Source: Chrysaora quinquecirrha
Lineage: Eukaryota > Cnidaria > Scyphozoa > Semaeostomeae > Pelagiidae
Assembly: GCA_014526335.1 (NCBI GenBank)
Contig: JACTAT010000003.1
Span: 229,431-293,430, forward strand
DNA: 64,000 nt
Reading direction: 5' to 3'
Position numbers and translations under genes: made by a program. This document shows positions 21,214 through 30,177 of the stretch, in pieces (position 1 is the first letter of the stretch; every line of letters begins with the position of its first letter). Below the pieces are notes generated by a model. It made no database searches, was not told the origin of the DNA, and worked only from the letters and a program-made list of their open reading frames with translations.

Positions 21214-21396
21214 AATAGAGGAAAAGTGCGGGTACGAGCGCACAAAGGATGCCGCCATCACGTGACCTGTCAATCAAATGCATGTAATATGTCGATCATT
21301 TGATCTTTCAATCAAAACCTCGCTTCAATGAAGCCTCATTTTCACAATGAATCTCGCTTCCATGAAACCTCATTGTCAATAAATCTCGTTTTGAAG
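21214..21396 (+). repeat. Polinton left TIR
   Basis: Matches the reverse complement of 29,040-29,221 with a handful of differences. Internally it has subrepeats of about 36 bp of the form CCTCGCTTCAATGAAGCCTC / AATCTCGCTTCCATGAAACC. These continue beyond the inverted part to about 21,470. Confidence 0.93.
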
Positions 21397-21608
21397 AAGC
21401 CTCACTTTTAAAAAATTCTCGTTTCAAAATAGCCTCACTTTAATCTCACTTTTGTGCAAACCTCGCTTTTTTCTATCCATCCGCTAACTTGACTCGGTTT
21501 GGTTTAGTTCAGAAGCTTGAAAAAACCTCGTATAGACTGAAATTTCTTTTCATCAATCATAAATTTATACAAAACAACAACATCCTTAAAAACGATTTAC
21601 AAAGATAA

Positions 21609-22601
21609 TCATTCACTGTAAAGATAATGTCCATAAGGTAAAGTTTCTATGCCATCATCTAAAATGTATCGTTTATCGTCGAAAGATACCAGCGAGAGTT
21701 TGTTAGTTGACACAGAGAATACTTCTTGCTTTCTTGACTGGATAGTGTTCTGCACATGATGAAAAATACTATTGTTAACATAGTCTTCATGCGTGATTTC
21801 ATCTTTAACAACTGACTTCTTCACTCCTTTTGCTTTGCAAGTGGTTGAACTCGCTGTCTGGTAACTATACATTTTCGATCTTAATCCAACAAATTCTGTG
21901 AGAATCTTTCCACCCAGCTCATCTTTCATCTTGCCAATCACATTTTTGTTTCTGTTTGAAAAACATGGGTGATCTGGTGCGTAATTGCTGAAATCAAACA
22001 ATTCCTCATCCTCTTTTAACTTCTCATTTAAATCAGTCTCTCCATACAATGCGTAGAGAAAACTGTCTGTGTCTGTAAAACATAACTTTATATCGGTAAA
22101 TTTCTTCTTCATGTAATTATAGTGGAAGTCATACATCAGAGTCTTGCTTATTTCCAGAATAGAAAACCCAACATAGATTGGTTTATTCAAAAATACTTTT
22201 CGTTTCTTACTTTCAACAATCAGAAGACTATCGCTGATCTTTGTCGCTGAATAAAACTGTGGCCACCTTACCCATTTTGCTAACTGTTGACTTGTTTGAC
22301 ACGCATTGATCTGTTTGTGCTTTCGAACATTCTCCATCGTTTTACCGAAAACGGCGTTGTTCATTAGTTTAAAAAAGTCTTTCTCAAAATCCTTCCTCGA
22401 ATTTGTTCTCTTTTCTGTATTGAAGTCAATATAATCTTTCAACCATGTCTTTTGCGCAGATGAGTATAATGCTTTGATGGACAGGAAAAAAGAAGAAATT
22501 GATTCATTTGCCGAGAAGGTTCTTGATATTCCAACAGAAACTGGTGTGTCGATAACAAAAGTGAAAGATTTACCTGCATCCGATGTTTTGAAGTTCATCA
22601 A
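21609..22601 (-). pseudogene. Protein-primed DNA polymerase B, C-terminal remnant
   Basis: The open frame has 330 codons, of which residues from about 44 onward are polymerase: WLKDYIDFNTEKR, then LMNNAVFGKTMEN at 79-91 (motif B region), then FTDTDSFLYAL at 175-185 (motif C with the catalytic DTD). Full Polinton PolB is over 1,000 residues, so the exonuclease, motif A and TPR parts are gone. The first 43 residues are antisense to the neighbouring plus-strand ORF, which places a deletion junction near 22,472. Replication function is lost. Confidence 0.88.
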
Positions 22602-22839
22602 AGAAAACAGTGATCGATTTTATTCTGATACCAGAGGAAGACTGGTCATGGATGCACGACCGATACGTGGCAGCAATTTCTCAAAGATACTTTCCTTTCT
22701 AGTCAGTGAAGATATTCCTATAAGTAGAGCGCCGACTGGAGCATTGAAGCTTGTTGAGAAGCTAAGAAATTCTGGCTTCGATCATTTTGGTCTGAGGGAG
22801 AAGGAGAGAAAACGTATGCGAAAACGTTACACAGTCTGA
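22474..22839 (+). CDS. Unrecognised Polinton ORF (121 aa)
   Basis: I do not recognise this protein. It is charged and has a run ILSFLVSEDIPISRAPTGAL followed by KEKERKRMRKRYTV-like basic residues at the end (ERKRMRKRYTV). The apparent start coincides with the deletion junction with the polymerase fragment, so it may be the 3' part of a larger gene. It stops just ahead of the next small ORF, on the same strand as the integrase and structural genes. Confidence 0.5.
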   Translation: MMDRKKEEIDSFAEKVLDIPTETGVSITKVKDLPASDVLKFIKENSDRFYSDTRGRLVMDARPIRGSNFSKILSFLVSEDIPISRAPTGALKLVEKLRNSGFDHFGLREKERKRMRKRYTV

Positions 22840-22867
22840 ATTGCTTATAAATACGAGCGTCGTAAAG

Positions 22868-23050
22868 ATGAGCGCAGTTCTTGCAAGGTTAGTTGCAGGT
22901 TTGTTGACGAAATCATTGGCAAAGTCTATTGCAAAGAAAGCAGCAGCGGGTTTAGCAACAGGAGCTGTTCATAGCTTAGGAAGCTTTGCGATTGATAGTA
23001 TTTTACCTTCACAAAAGGGAAAAGGTGGGAGAAAAGGAAAAGAAAGCTGA
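22868..23050 (+). CDS. Small Ala/Leu-rich amphipathic protein (60 aa)
   Basis: The start chosen is ATG 22,868 (MSAVLARLVAGLLTKSL) rather than the in-frame ATG at 22,841, because the segment from 22,868 has the coherent composition. An amphipathic, membrane-active-looking helix (AKSIAKKAAAGLATGAVHSL) is followed by a Lys/Gly tail (KGKGGRKGKES). Adenovirus-like elements often encode short lytic or core peptides (pVI/pX-like) near the integrase, and this fits that class by composition only. Confidence 0.55.
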   Translation: MSAVLARLVAGLLTKSLAKSIAKKAAAGLATGAVHSLGSFAIDSILPSQKGKGGRKGKES

Positions 23051-23080
23051 AAAAGAGAAATCGACAAATAAAAACCAAAA

Positions 23081-23326
23081 ATGGCAATGATTCCTGCGTT
23101 ACTCGCAGGTCTCGTAAGACCTAGTTTGTTGAAAGGATTATTTGGTAGAGGCAAGAAAGTTAACAACAAAAGAGCTGCCAAAAATGCTATAAAAGCCCTT
23201 GAAAGACAGGCACAAAAGGCTGCACAACAACAAGCGATTGAGGTAATAAAACAGTTGGGGAAAGGGAAAAGACCAGTTAAAATAAACAACAAGAAAAATA
23301 AAGTTGGGAAGCGTAGTAAAAGATGA
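23081..23326 (+). CDS. Small basic core-like protein (81 aa)
   Basis: The hydrophobic N-terminus MIPALLAGLVRPSLLKGLF is followed by a Lys/Gln-rich helix and a strongly basic tail (KKNKVGKRSKR). The composition resembles adenoviral pX-like DNA-condensing or lytic peptides. Its stop overlaps the integrase start (ATGA), consistent with a compact virus-like gene cluster. The function is inferred. Confidence 0.55.
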   Translation: MAMIPALLAGLVRPSLLKGLFGRGKKVNNKRAAKNAIKALERQAQKAAQQQAIEVIKQLGKGKRPVKINNKKNKVGKRSKR

Positions 23327-24399
23327 GTGAATTGTTTGGGCAACTAGACAAACTTTATTCTGATGCAGCTTTCCCAGCATCTTTCTCAAGTTTAAGAAAG
23401 TTTTTTATAGAAGCGAAAACTATTATTCCCTCCTTAACATTTGATCATTTGAAAAAGTGGAGCAGACAGAACATTGCTTACTCTATACATAGACCAGCAA
23501 GGAAAAAGCTCAAGAGACAACGAATATATACAAACAACATAGATTATTTATGGTCTTGTGATCTTTTAGATGTAAAGAATCTCAAAGAATTTAATGATGG
23601 TGACACGTTTTTGTTAACCTGCATAGATACTTTTAGTAAATACGCCTGGGTGAGATCATTGAATACAAATCATGCCACAGAAATAATCAATGCATTTCAA
23701 TCGATACTGAATGAAGGAAGAAAACCAGAAAAGCTACGCTATGATCAAGGAACAGAATTCATAAATGCCAAGTTTCAGAGTTTCTTAAAGTCAAATGGAA
23801 TCCACTCGTACAAGGCCAAAAATGACACTAAAGCTGCAATTGTAGAGAGATTCAATATAACATTTAAAATGAAAATGTTCAAATACTTTACAGCACACAA
23901 TACTTTACAATACAAAGATGTTCTTCAGAGTCTGGTTGATTCATACAATAATACCTATCACAGGTCGATTGGTAGAAAGCCTGTTGATGTGAATGCTTCG
24001 AATATAGGAGAGGTTAAAAGAAAACTCTTTCCCAATGAGAGCCGTCAATCTCTGCCTACTCCAAAGTTTAAAAAAGATGATTATGTAAGATTAAGTATTG
24101 TAAAGCAAAAGTTTGAGAAAGGAAGCAGACCCAATTGGACAGAAGAAGTGTTTCAGATTGCAAAAGTACTTTCAACCAGTCCACGAACATACATTGTAAA
24201 AGATTTGTCAGGGGAATTGATTGATGAAAGAGTGTACGAAAGTCAGTTGCAGCAGATAGATTTACCCAAAATCTTTGTAGTTAAAAATGTGCTTAAAAGG
24301 AGAACACGTAACAAGAAGAGGCAGATTCTCGTAACGTGGCGAGGTTATCCAGACTCGTTTGCAGAATGGATTGGAGAAGATCAGTTGGTTGCAGTTTAG
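23323..24399 (+). CDS. Polinton integrase with chromodomain
   Basis: 358 residues, complete. The retroviral-type integrase core has D80 (LWSCDLLDVKN), D141 (RYDQGTEF) and E175 (AAIVERFN), the intact DDE triad with the Polinton-typical spacing. The C-terminal 45 residues form a chromodomain (KKRQILVTWRGYPDSFAEWI). It would cut and join element ends in the nucleus, producing the 6-bp target duplications seen here. The ORF overlaps its upstream neighbour by 4 bases (ATGA). This is the best-preserved enzyme of the element. Confidence 0.93.
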   Translation: MSELFGQLDKLYSDAAFPASFSSLRKFFIEAKTIIPSLTFDHLKKWSRQNIAYSIHRPARKKLKRQRIYTNNIDYLWSCDLLDVKNLKEFNDGDTFLLTCIDTFSKYAWVRSLNTNHATEIINAFQSILNEGRKPEKLRYDQGTEFINAKFQSFLKSNGIHSYKAKNDTKAAIVERFNITFKMKMFKYFTAHNTLQYKDVLQSLVDSYNNTYHRSIGRKPVDVNASNIGEVKRKLFPNESRQSLPTPKFKKDDYVRLSIVKQKFEKGSRPNWTEEVFQIAKVLSTSPRTYIVKDLSGELIDERVYESQLQQIDLPKIFVVKNVLKRRTRNKKRQILVTWRGYPDSFAEWIGEDQLVAV

Positions 24400-24410
24400 T
24401 ACCAGCGCAT

Positions 24411-25406
24411 ATTCAAAACAAACCTTTTGATGTAATTTTAACTCCTGACTTCAAACCAACTGGAAATGATGAGCTAGACAGGCGGACATTTTCAAAGCTG
24501 TTGAGCGATTTCAGAGTTGATTTACCAAATGAAATAGTGCTGAATCCAAACAAGAAATGGCAAGTTGGAGTTCTGGATGTATTTCTTCCAATCATAAGGA
24601 AGCCAGTACAGCCTGATTATTGGTTTAGATACACAACTATAGAGAAACAGAGCGACACACTAGATGGATTGGAGGCATTAATATTTCAAGAAAAACATTA
24701 CTTGGATTTGAACAATCAACATTCAGGATTTGATGTGTTCAATGAGTTTATACGTGCATTTAATGTTCAAGCAGAAACAACATTTGACCTGAGTGCAATC
24801 AGAAGACCAACACATTTGATCTGGAGCAACAACAGTGACAACAATGTTCAGCTTGAAGTTGCAAGCTATTTGCCAGAGGATGATGTTATTTGTGTGCAAT
24901 TTTCAAGAGATTTATACAGAATTCTAGGAATAACTGCAAATTTCAAAACATATCAGTTCAACGTTGAACTTCAAGCTGGCTTTATAGCTAATGATGATAC
25001 ATCTAGAATGATTACCATACGCCACGATCCAAAATCAGAGGTTAAAGATCTCACAGGTATGAAATTTGTGAGCACTAGTGAAATCTCATTGACAGTAGCA
25101 TCATCTGATGCAAAATCAGTTCCTGCATTGATTGATATTGAATGCGATCTGGTTAGAAGTAACTTGTTGGTGGTGTTTCAGATGGTAGAAGGACACTACG
25201 AACAGCTGTTAACAATACAAACAGCAGAGAATTAGACACTCATGCATTTGAGCCAAAGCACATAAACTATGTTCCTGTAGAAAAACTACAATTTAGTTCT
25301 GTACATGTTGTTTTACTTGATCATGTTACGAAATTACCAATAAATTTTGATTCAAAAGATGTAGTTGGTAGAACATTTTTGAATATCAGACTAAAACCTT
25401 GTTATT
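24411..25406 (+). pseudogene. Polinton structural-type protein 1 (frameshifted)
   Basis: The frame runs from just after the integrase stop (NKPFDVILTPDFKPTGNDEL) to a stop at 25,235. The reading then continues in another frame to 25,406, ending FLNIRLKPC. One frameshift near 25,160-25,220 is needed. No good ATG lies at the start. The only in-frame one (24,336) overlaps the integrase. Beta-rich composition and position in the virion-gene block suggest a jelly-roll capsid or penton-type protein, but I cannot assign which. Its last 35 residues share a pattern with two neighbours (see findings). Confidence 0.55.
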
Positions 25407-25701
25407 GAAAGTTGCCTCTTTTTGATAAAAATTCTTGTGGGCTGTCCAGAAACTAATGGGGAAAAAAAGCTATTTATTTTTTAACGCAGCAGTATAAAAA
25501 TCGCTTAAATTCATTCAGTCAGATCTTAATGAAAAGATTATCCAGTCAGGACAAAGTTTTTACTTCTTTACAAACTTGTATATAAATTTGTTCAAAGTTG
25601 AATGTTATGCAGCCATGTCTTTTCTCTCGGTGAATTAATCCTTTCTCAACATTAGAAAGTTTAACAGTCATGTTGAACTTGAGCATCAGCTGTCATCAGA
25701 G

Positions 25702-26004
25702 TTGACCAAAGTTAGCGTCATAGAATATTGTATAAATACAGCAGATAATAATGAAGAGACACTATTGTTCATATCCTCAGACTTGGTAGAAGGTGATAGA
25801 CTGCTCGAGATACCAATTTTATGCACAGGTGTTACAAACCAAGTCGGTAGGATTATACATACAAGGCAGTGCAGATTAAGATCATCTGCAGTCAAATCAA
25901 TGAGAATAAATCTGATTGATGCACAGACTAAACAGCAAATTAGCAACGTGGCTCCAAACTCGTTCATACTATTACAGTTTGAAAATGGAAGTAACAGAAA
26001 ATGA
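25702..26004 (+). CDS. Polinton structural-type protein 2 (100 aa)
   Basis: A short, beta-rich product ending INLIDAQTKQQISNVAPNSF then ILLQFENGS. The C-terminal pattern (hydrophobic-x-Leu-x-Asp...Ile...Leu-Leu-x-Phe) matches those of proteins 1 and 3. It may be only the C-terminal part of a larger ancestral protein. It overlaps the start of the next ORF at 25,985 in another frame. Confidence 0.5.
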   Translation: MTKVSVIEYCINTADNNEETLLFISSDLVEGDRLLEIPILCTGVTNQVGRIIHTRQCRLRSSAVKSMRINLIDAQTKQQISNVAPNSFILLQFENGSNRK

Positions 26005-26395
26005 GTTTTACATGCAGATTGAGCTTGACAAGAAAAATAAAATCGACAATGTCTGGCATGTAAGGAAACAACCATCTTTGCTTCTTAAAGGACAATGGGA
26101 AGCAGCACTCGTGAATCTATTTTTCGAACACATACCAGCTGATGACCAGAATGATGATAGGAAATTTTCATATGAAGATCTAATCATTGATGCAAATAAT
26201 GGAGTGCTAAGATTTTTTTGTCAGCTCCCAACACTCGAGTTTGAAGATGAAACAACAAATAGAGCATTTGCTTCGTCAAATTATGGTAATACAGGTGATA
26301 GAGTTCGATTCAACGAATTCGATATTGCAACCCACAATGCCAGATATAACAGAGAAGGGATGTATTACGAAGACAACGAAGTTTTCAATGACTAG
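25985..26395 (+). CDS. Polinton structural-type protein 3, N-terminal part
   Basis: 136 residues from MEVTENEFYMQIELDKKN to a TAG at 26,393. The sequence is acidic with aromatic residues (YYEDNEVFND at the end). The next frame begins ATG at 26,388, overlapping as ATGACTAG. Either two overlapping genes or a single gene with a one-base shift is possible. The second product carries the C-terminal module, which favours one original gene. Confidence 0.55.
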   Translation: MEVTENEFYMQIELDKKNKIDNVWHVRKQPSLLLKGQWEAALVNLFFEHIPADDQNDDRKFSYEDLIIDANNGVLRFFCQLPTLEFEDETTNRAFASSNYGNTGDRVRFNEFDIATHNARYNREGMYYEDNEVFND

Positions 26396-26855
26396 TTTTG
26401 TGCCTGCAGATCATCAAAGTGTAAATAGAATGTGGACTAATGTGTACACTCGACAAGTGAAAAAGATATCTTCACCAATAATTGGAGGATTTGAATACAA
26501 GAGTAAATACTACAACTTTACGAAAAAGACATTCCTAATCTCAGATCCTTCCGACGAGTTTGAAACAGAATATTACCCTCCTCCAGAACATCTTTCATAT
26601 GGAACTAACATATTCGTGTATTGTAATTTGTTAGATTTTAGAATGCTGAACAGTACGAAAACACCGCTTTTCCGAATGTGTGCTTTGAGGAACAAAAAGG
26701 GTATAAATTGGATTCAGTTCGAGAATCTACATTATTTTCCACTGCTGTTCAATCAGATTGGAGATTTCTCATTTGAAATTCTCGACGAAACTGGTAAATC
26801 AATCGAGTTGGAGAAAAACCCGCAATTGTTGGTCCATTTTCGCAAAGTGATATAA
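26388..26855 (+). CDS. Polinton structural-type protein 3, C-terminal part
   Basis: 156 residues from MTSFVPADHQSVNRMWTN. A beta-rich region (YGTNIFVYCNLLDFRML, LFRMCALRNKKG) ends with FSFEILDETGKSIELEKNP and LLVHFRKV. Endings of this type are common among structural proteins of Polinton/adintovirus-like elements, by general family knowledge. See the preceding entry for the overlap. Confidence 0.55.
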   Translation: MTSFVPADHQSVNRMWTNVYTRQVKKISSPIIGGFEYKSKYYNFTKKTFLISDPSDEFETEYYPPPEHLSYGTNIFVYCNLLDFRMLNSTKTPLFRMCALRNKKGINWIQFENLHYFPLLFNQIGDFSFEILDETGKSIELEKNPQLLVHFRKVI

Positions 26856-26891
26856 GATGGGAAATTCCCAACAACCTTTGCAGTACAGTAC

Positions 26892-27873
26892 ATGCCTGCT
26901 GGAGAATCAAAAGGTAAAACGGTGAAAAAATCTCAAAAAGGCGATGGTAGATTTGATCTTTATCCTGATTTGAGTCATCCTCCACCTATAAATCCTATGG
27001 GCTTTCCTTGGAATGTAAGTACGTATGGAGAAGGCTTTCTTTCTAACATTGGTTAGAAATTAGCAAAGACAGTTGCCAACTCTGCAAAAAAGCATACAAA
27101 AGCATTAGCAGCAAAGGCTGTTCAACAGGTCAAGAGATCGGGAACAAAATTAGCAAAGAGAGCTGTAAAAACTGGTGCGAAAAAAGGAAAGAAAATAACC
27201 AAAACGCAGGTTGAGAATTTGACAAAGAAGCTGCTTAACAAACCAGGAACCAAGGCATTGGTGAAAAAGGAATCTGCTGCATTGGTAAAACAGATGCTGG
27301 GTGTTCCCGCTACTCCTACTAACACGTCTATAAAAGAAACAGCGGATCAATCAGGCATTTCAACGTCTGCCTTTAAAGATACGGACAGGACGCTGGATGT
27401 AATAAAAGAGCTGGAAAGACTAGTTCCAAAACGACTTGTCTTTGCTGCAGTTGAAAACAGTGCTTTGAATGGCAACTTTGGAAAAAAACCCATTCTTTTT
27501 CAAACATCTGAACATCAAATCAGTCGAAGTATTGGTTGATAGTCTGCAATTTTTCCCAAAAATAAACACAGATTTTACTACAAAAGACATTGCAGAAGCA
27601 TTCATACACTTGGATAAAGCTTTGGATGGAAGACAAACACTGTTGAATGGTACAAATTGGGCGTCTGGCTACACCGTTTGGATAATAGACCTGACAACTA
27701 GTGGTAATTGTAAAGACGAACAATTTGCCTTGCCTCGAAGTGGAAATCTTGAACTCAAGCTTACATTTGGACGTGCAACAGCAGATGGACCTCACAACCT
27801 GATAGTTTTTGGTGACTTCAATGGAATAATTGAGATTGACTCTTCAAGAAACGTTGAAAAGAATTTTACATGA
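26892..27873 (+). pseudogene. Capsid-type protein remnant fused to basic core-like segment
   Basis: ATG 26,892 opens 54 codons to an in-frame TAG (27,054). The same frame continues with a Lys/Ala-rich stretch (KRAVKTGAKKGKKITKTQ) to 27,539, then a frameshift at an A7 run near 27,480 leads into 27,469-27,873. The last part has NPFFFKHLNIKSVEV, GYTVWIIDLT and LIVFGDFNGIIEIDSSRNV, which resembles the C-terminus of the F54H12.2-like structural protein of animal Polintons. That protein is several times longer, so its main body has been deleted. Confidence 0.6.
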
Positions 27874-28340
27874 TGAACGATGCAGAGATTGTAAAAGTCT
27901 TAAAATCAGATTCTTCGACGGCTGCCGCGTTTCGTGGGGTTTACGCAAAAGACAAACTGAAAAACATTACATTGAACAGACTACCATTATGCTTTGTGGT
28001 AAACGAATCTGATATCACGCATCGAGGAACTCACTGGGTTTGTCTTTATTTCGACAAGATTGGTAATTCAGAGTTTTTTGACTCCTTCGGACAGCCACCA
28101 ATGAAAGATATTAACGATTTTATTTCTAGTCATACAAAACTTGAAAGATTATCAAATAAAAAACAATTTCAAAGGAATGATTCTGATGTTTGTGGACAGT
28201 ATTGCATTTTCTATCTATATAAACGTTGTAATGGTTATAGTTTTAATCAAATATGTTCAAACTTTATGGTTGGTAATAAATTAACTAACGATATGATTGT
28301 AGATGAATTTGTCAAAAGAAATTATGGATTCTTATTTTAA
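27870..28340 (+). CDS. Adenain-like cysteine protease
   Basis: 156 residues, full size for a Polinton PRO. Catalytic arrangement: H55 (THWVCLY), D71 (FFDSFG), an oxyanion-type Gln near 100-101 (KKQFQRND), and C108 (SDVCGQYC). These are the hallmarks of the adenovirus maturation protease/C48-like fold. It would cleave virion precursor proteins. The start overlaps the preceding stop (ATGATGA). It appears intact. Confidence 0.88.
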   Translation: MMNDAEIVKVLKSDSSTAAAFRGVYAKDKLKNITLNRLPLCFVVNESDITHRGTHWVCLYFDKIGNSEFFDSFGQPPMKDINDFISSHTKLERLSNKKQFQRNDSDVCGQYCIFYLYKRCNGYSFNQICSNFMVGNKLTNDMIVDEFVKRNYGFLF

Positions 28341-28418
28341 ATCTGTGTTTTTACGGTGAAATATCTGTCATAAAAAGTATATTTAAAGAATCTCGACACT
28401 CAAGATTTAGTCATCAGT

Positions 28419-28670
28419 ATGGAAAGACAGAGCTCGTTTGATGAAGTGATGCCTCAAGAGAAGCCGAGGGGCGTTAAAAATTTGGTTAAAAAATCAAATG
28501 TTCAATACTTATTGGCATTGAAGATGATTTTGCTGGTGATAATTTTTATAATCATAATGTTGAGAAACGAAGGGAACATGGATAAAAAACTTGGAACTCT
28601 GCTGACGATGCTTGCAAGTCAAAATGTGGGAGGAATGGGAAAGAGTGTCGGACAAAACAAAACGCTTTAG
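28419..28670 (+). CDS. Small single-pass membrane protein (83 aa)
   Basis: A charged N-terminal 30 residues is followed by one strongly hydrophobic segment (LLALKMILLVIIFIIIML, about residues 31-48) and a short Gly/Lys/Asn tail. Small membrane proteins are usual in Polinton gene sets, but this one has no family I recognise. Confidence 0.55.
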   Translation: MERQSSFDEVMPQEKPRGVKNLVKKSNVQYLLALKMILLVIIFIIIMLRNEGNMDKKLGTLLTMLASQNVGGMGKSVGQNKTL

Positions 28671-28838
28671 ACGTTAAATATACAATGAATATCATGAATA
28701 TCAAAGATAATCTGAAATGAGAAAAATTGTTTGTGATTTTATTGTGTGAAAATCTAAGCACGCGCAAACAAACATGAATCTTAAATAAACATGAAGGTTT
28801 GCTTGTAATAACTTGACTGTTGAAAGTAGAAAGTTGAA

Positions 28839-28911
28839 TGGCCAGTGTGGGTCTCGAGCCCACGACCTTAGCGTTATTAGCACCACGCTCTACCGACTGA
28901 GCTAACTGACC
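28839..28911 (-). tRNA. tRNA-Ile (anticodon AAT)
   Basis: The minus strand folds as a complete intronless tRNA: 7-bp acceptor GGTCAGT/ACTGGCC, D arm GCTC...GAGC, anticodon stem with loop CTAATAA (anticodon AAT), variable AGGTC, and T arm GTGGG/CCCAC. A box (TAGCTCAGTCGG) is good. In the T loop (CTCGAGA) two usually conserved bases differ, so B-box strength and function are uncertain. There is no clear T-run terminator downstream. It lies inside the Polinton, 130 bp from the right TIR. A tRNA-derived SINE head is the alternative. Confidence 0.85.
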
Positions 28912-29039
28912 TAACTTTTATGAGTACCACAATTATCTGCATATAAGAAGTTTTTGGTTTCTTTTTTATTTCGATCACTTATTCTCCCAATTCTCCTTAC
29001 CGTTCTATAACAGCGAAGGTTAAAATTCAAGTCAAACTA

Positions 29040-29221
29040 CTTCAAAACGAGATTTATTGAAAATGAGGTTTCATGGAAGCGAGATTCATTGTTAAAATGA
29101 GGCTTCATTGAAGCGAGGTTTTGATTGACAGATCAAATGATCGACATATTACATGCATTTGATTCACAGGTCACGTGATGGCGGCATCCTTTGTGCGCTC
29201 GTACCGCACTTTTTCTCTACT
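29040..29221 (-). repeat. Polinton right TIR
   Basis: Reverse complement of 21,214-21,396. It ends TCTACT next to the CACCCC target duplication. Confidence 0.93.
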
Positions 29222-29480
29222 CACCCCTATCACCACAACCCCAACCACCCCTACGACCATCACCAAGATCACCCCTATCACAACCACCATAACCACCCTT
29301 TCAGCACCACAACCACCTCTGCCACCACCACCATACCCACCATACAAACACAGTCACCCCTACCAACCAGCATCATGATCATCGTGTTCATCAACATCAT
29401 CATCATAACCACCACCATTATCATCATAATCATTATCATCATCGTTGTGCATACTGATAAACATCTTTCATCATTTGACC
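29222..29480 (+). repeat. Left foldback arm, continued right of the Polinton
   Basis: The C-rich minisatellite (CACCCCTATCACCACAACCC units) continues, then CATCATCATAACCACCACCA and GTTGTGCATACTGATAAACA, matching in reverse complement 31,150-31,300. This shows the Polinton split one arm rather than lying between the arms. Confidence 0.85.
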
Positions 29481-30177
29481 GAAATAGCTATATTCAACCA
29501 GAGTCATTCTTCGAACATGCCCCTATGTTTGAATTTGATACCAGTTGAAAGAGATTTTCCTCAACTTTTTGAACACACTGCTCCCACTTCTGAATGAATT
29601 TCTCTGTCAAAACATTTTAACTGTTCCTTACTTTTAATTCTAGCAAGCAAAATGGCCAATATTTTCCCGCCCAAATCGTTAGTCATGGGGGTCCTGAGCC
29701 CTGTTCTCTTTGTTATGAAAATAGCTTACTTAAGGCCGAGAGCCACAGCTAGCCGCCATTTTGAGAAAGGTGGTCCAATACTTTTCGAACCTAAGTGTAG
29801 ATATTGAACATCCTGTATAACTGTAAAACATCTAAGTCTCTTTTATGAACTCAATAAATAACATTAATAAGGAAAGAGAATTAAAAAAGGCCGTTATATG
29901 TAATGTTACATGTGTCGCCACTGAAAGAACAGTGATGAAACGACGTTTCCACTGAGCTGAATGAAATCGCCGAGTAACTCTCCAAGTCATACAGCCCAAG
30001 GGTCTCACTCATTTTGCTTGTTATATGTTTTCGCTATGTTAAGCTTTCTTCAGCACCATAGCTATTAATATATATTTGTCATGAAAGTTCTATAAGTTTT
30101 ACTCATGTTGCTACTCAAAGTTTCACGCATACGCGACGATCAGGCAACTGAAATATAACTGGGTCAAAAAAGCGATA
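29481..30177. other. Foldback loop, nothing recognised
   Basis: Unique-looking sequence between the arms. No coding similarity found. Confidence 0.5.

Larger units (their letters stand above)
21214..29221 (+). mobile_element. Polinton/Maverick element, 8.0 kb, internally deleted
   Basis: Terminal inverted repeats of about 183 bp (21,214-21,396 and 29,040-29,221) start A(A/G)TAGAG, near the AG start described for Polintons. The element is flanked by the 6-bp duplication CACCCC (21,208-21,213 and 29,222-29,227). Inside are a protein-primed DNA polymerase B fragment, a chromodomain integrase, adenain-like protease, several structural-type proteins and small basic proteins. Full Polintons are about 15-20 kb. 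The packaging ATPase and most of the polymerase are absent, so it is non-autonomous. TIR arms differ at only a few positions, so insertion was fairly recent. Confidence 0.9.

Noticed and set aside
29153..29548. 131-codon open frame across the Polinton right end
   Set aside because: It runs from the TIR into the C-rich minisatellite, so it is a chance frame over repeats.
29900..30010. CTGAAAGA...GAAACG as another hammerhead core
   Set aside because: The spacing and an extra base break the core, and no stem could be drawn.
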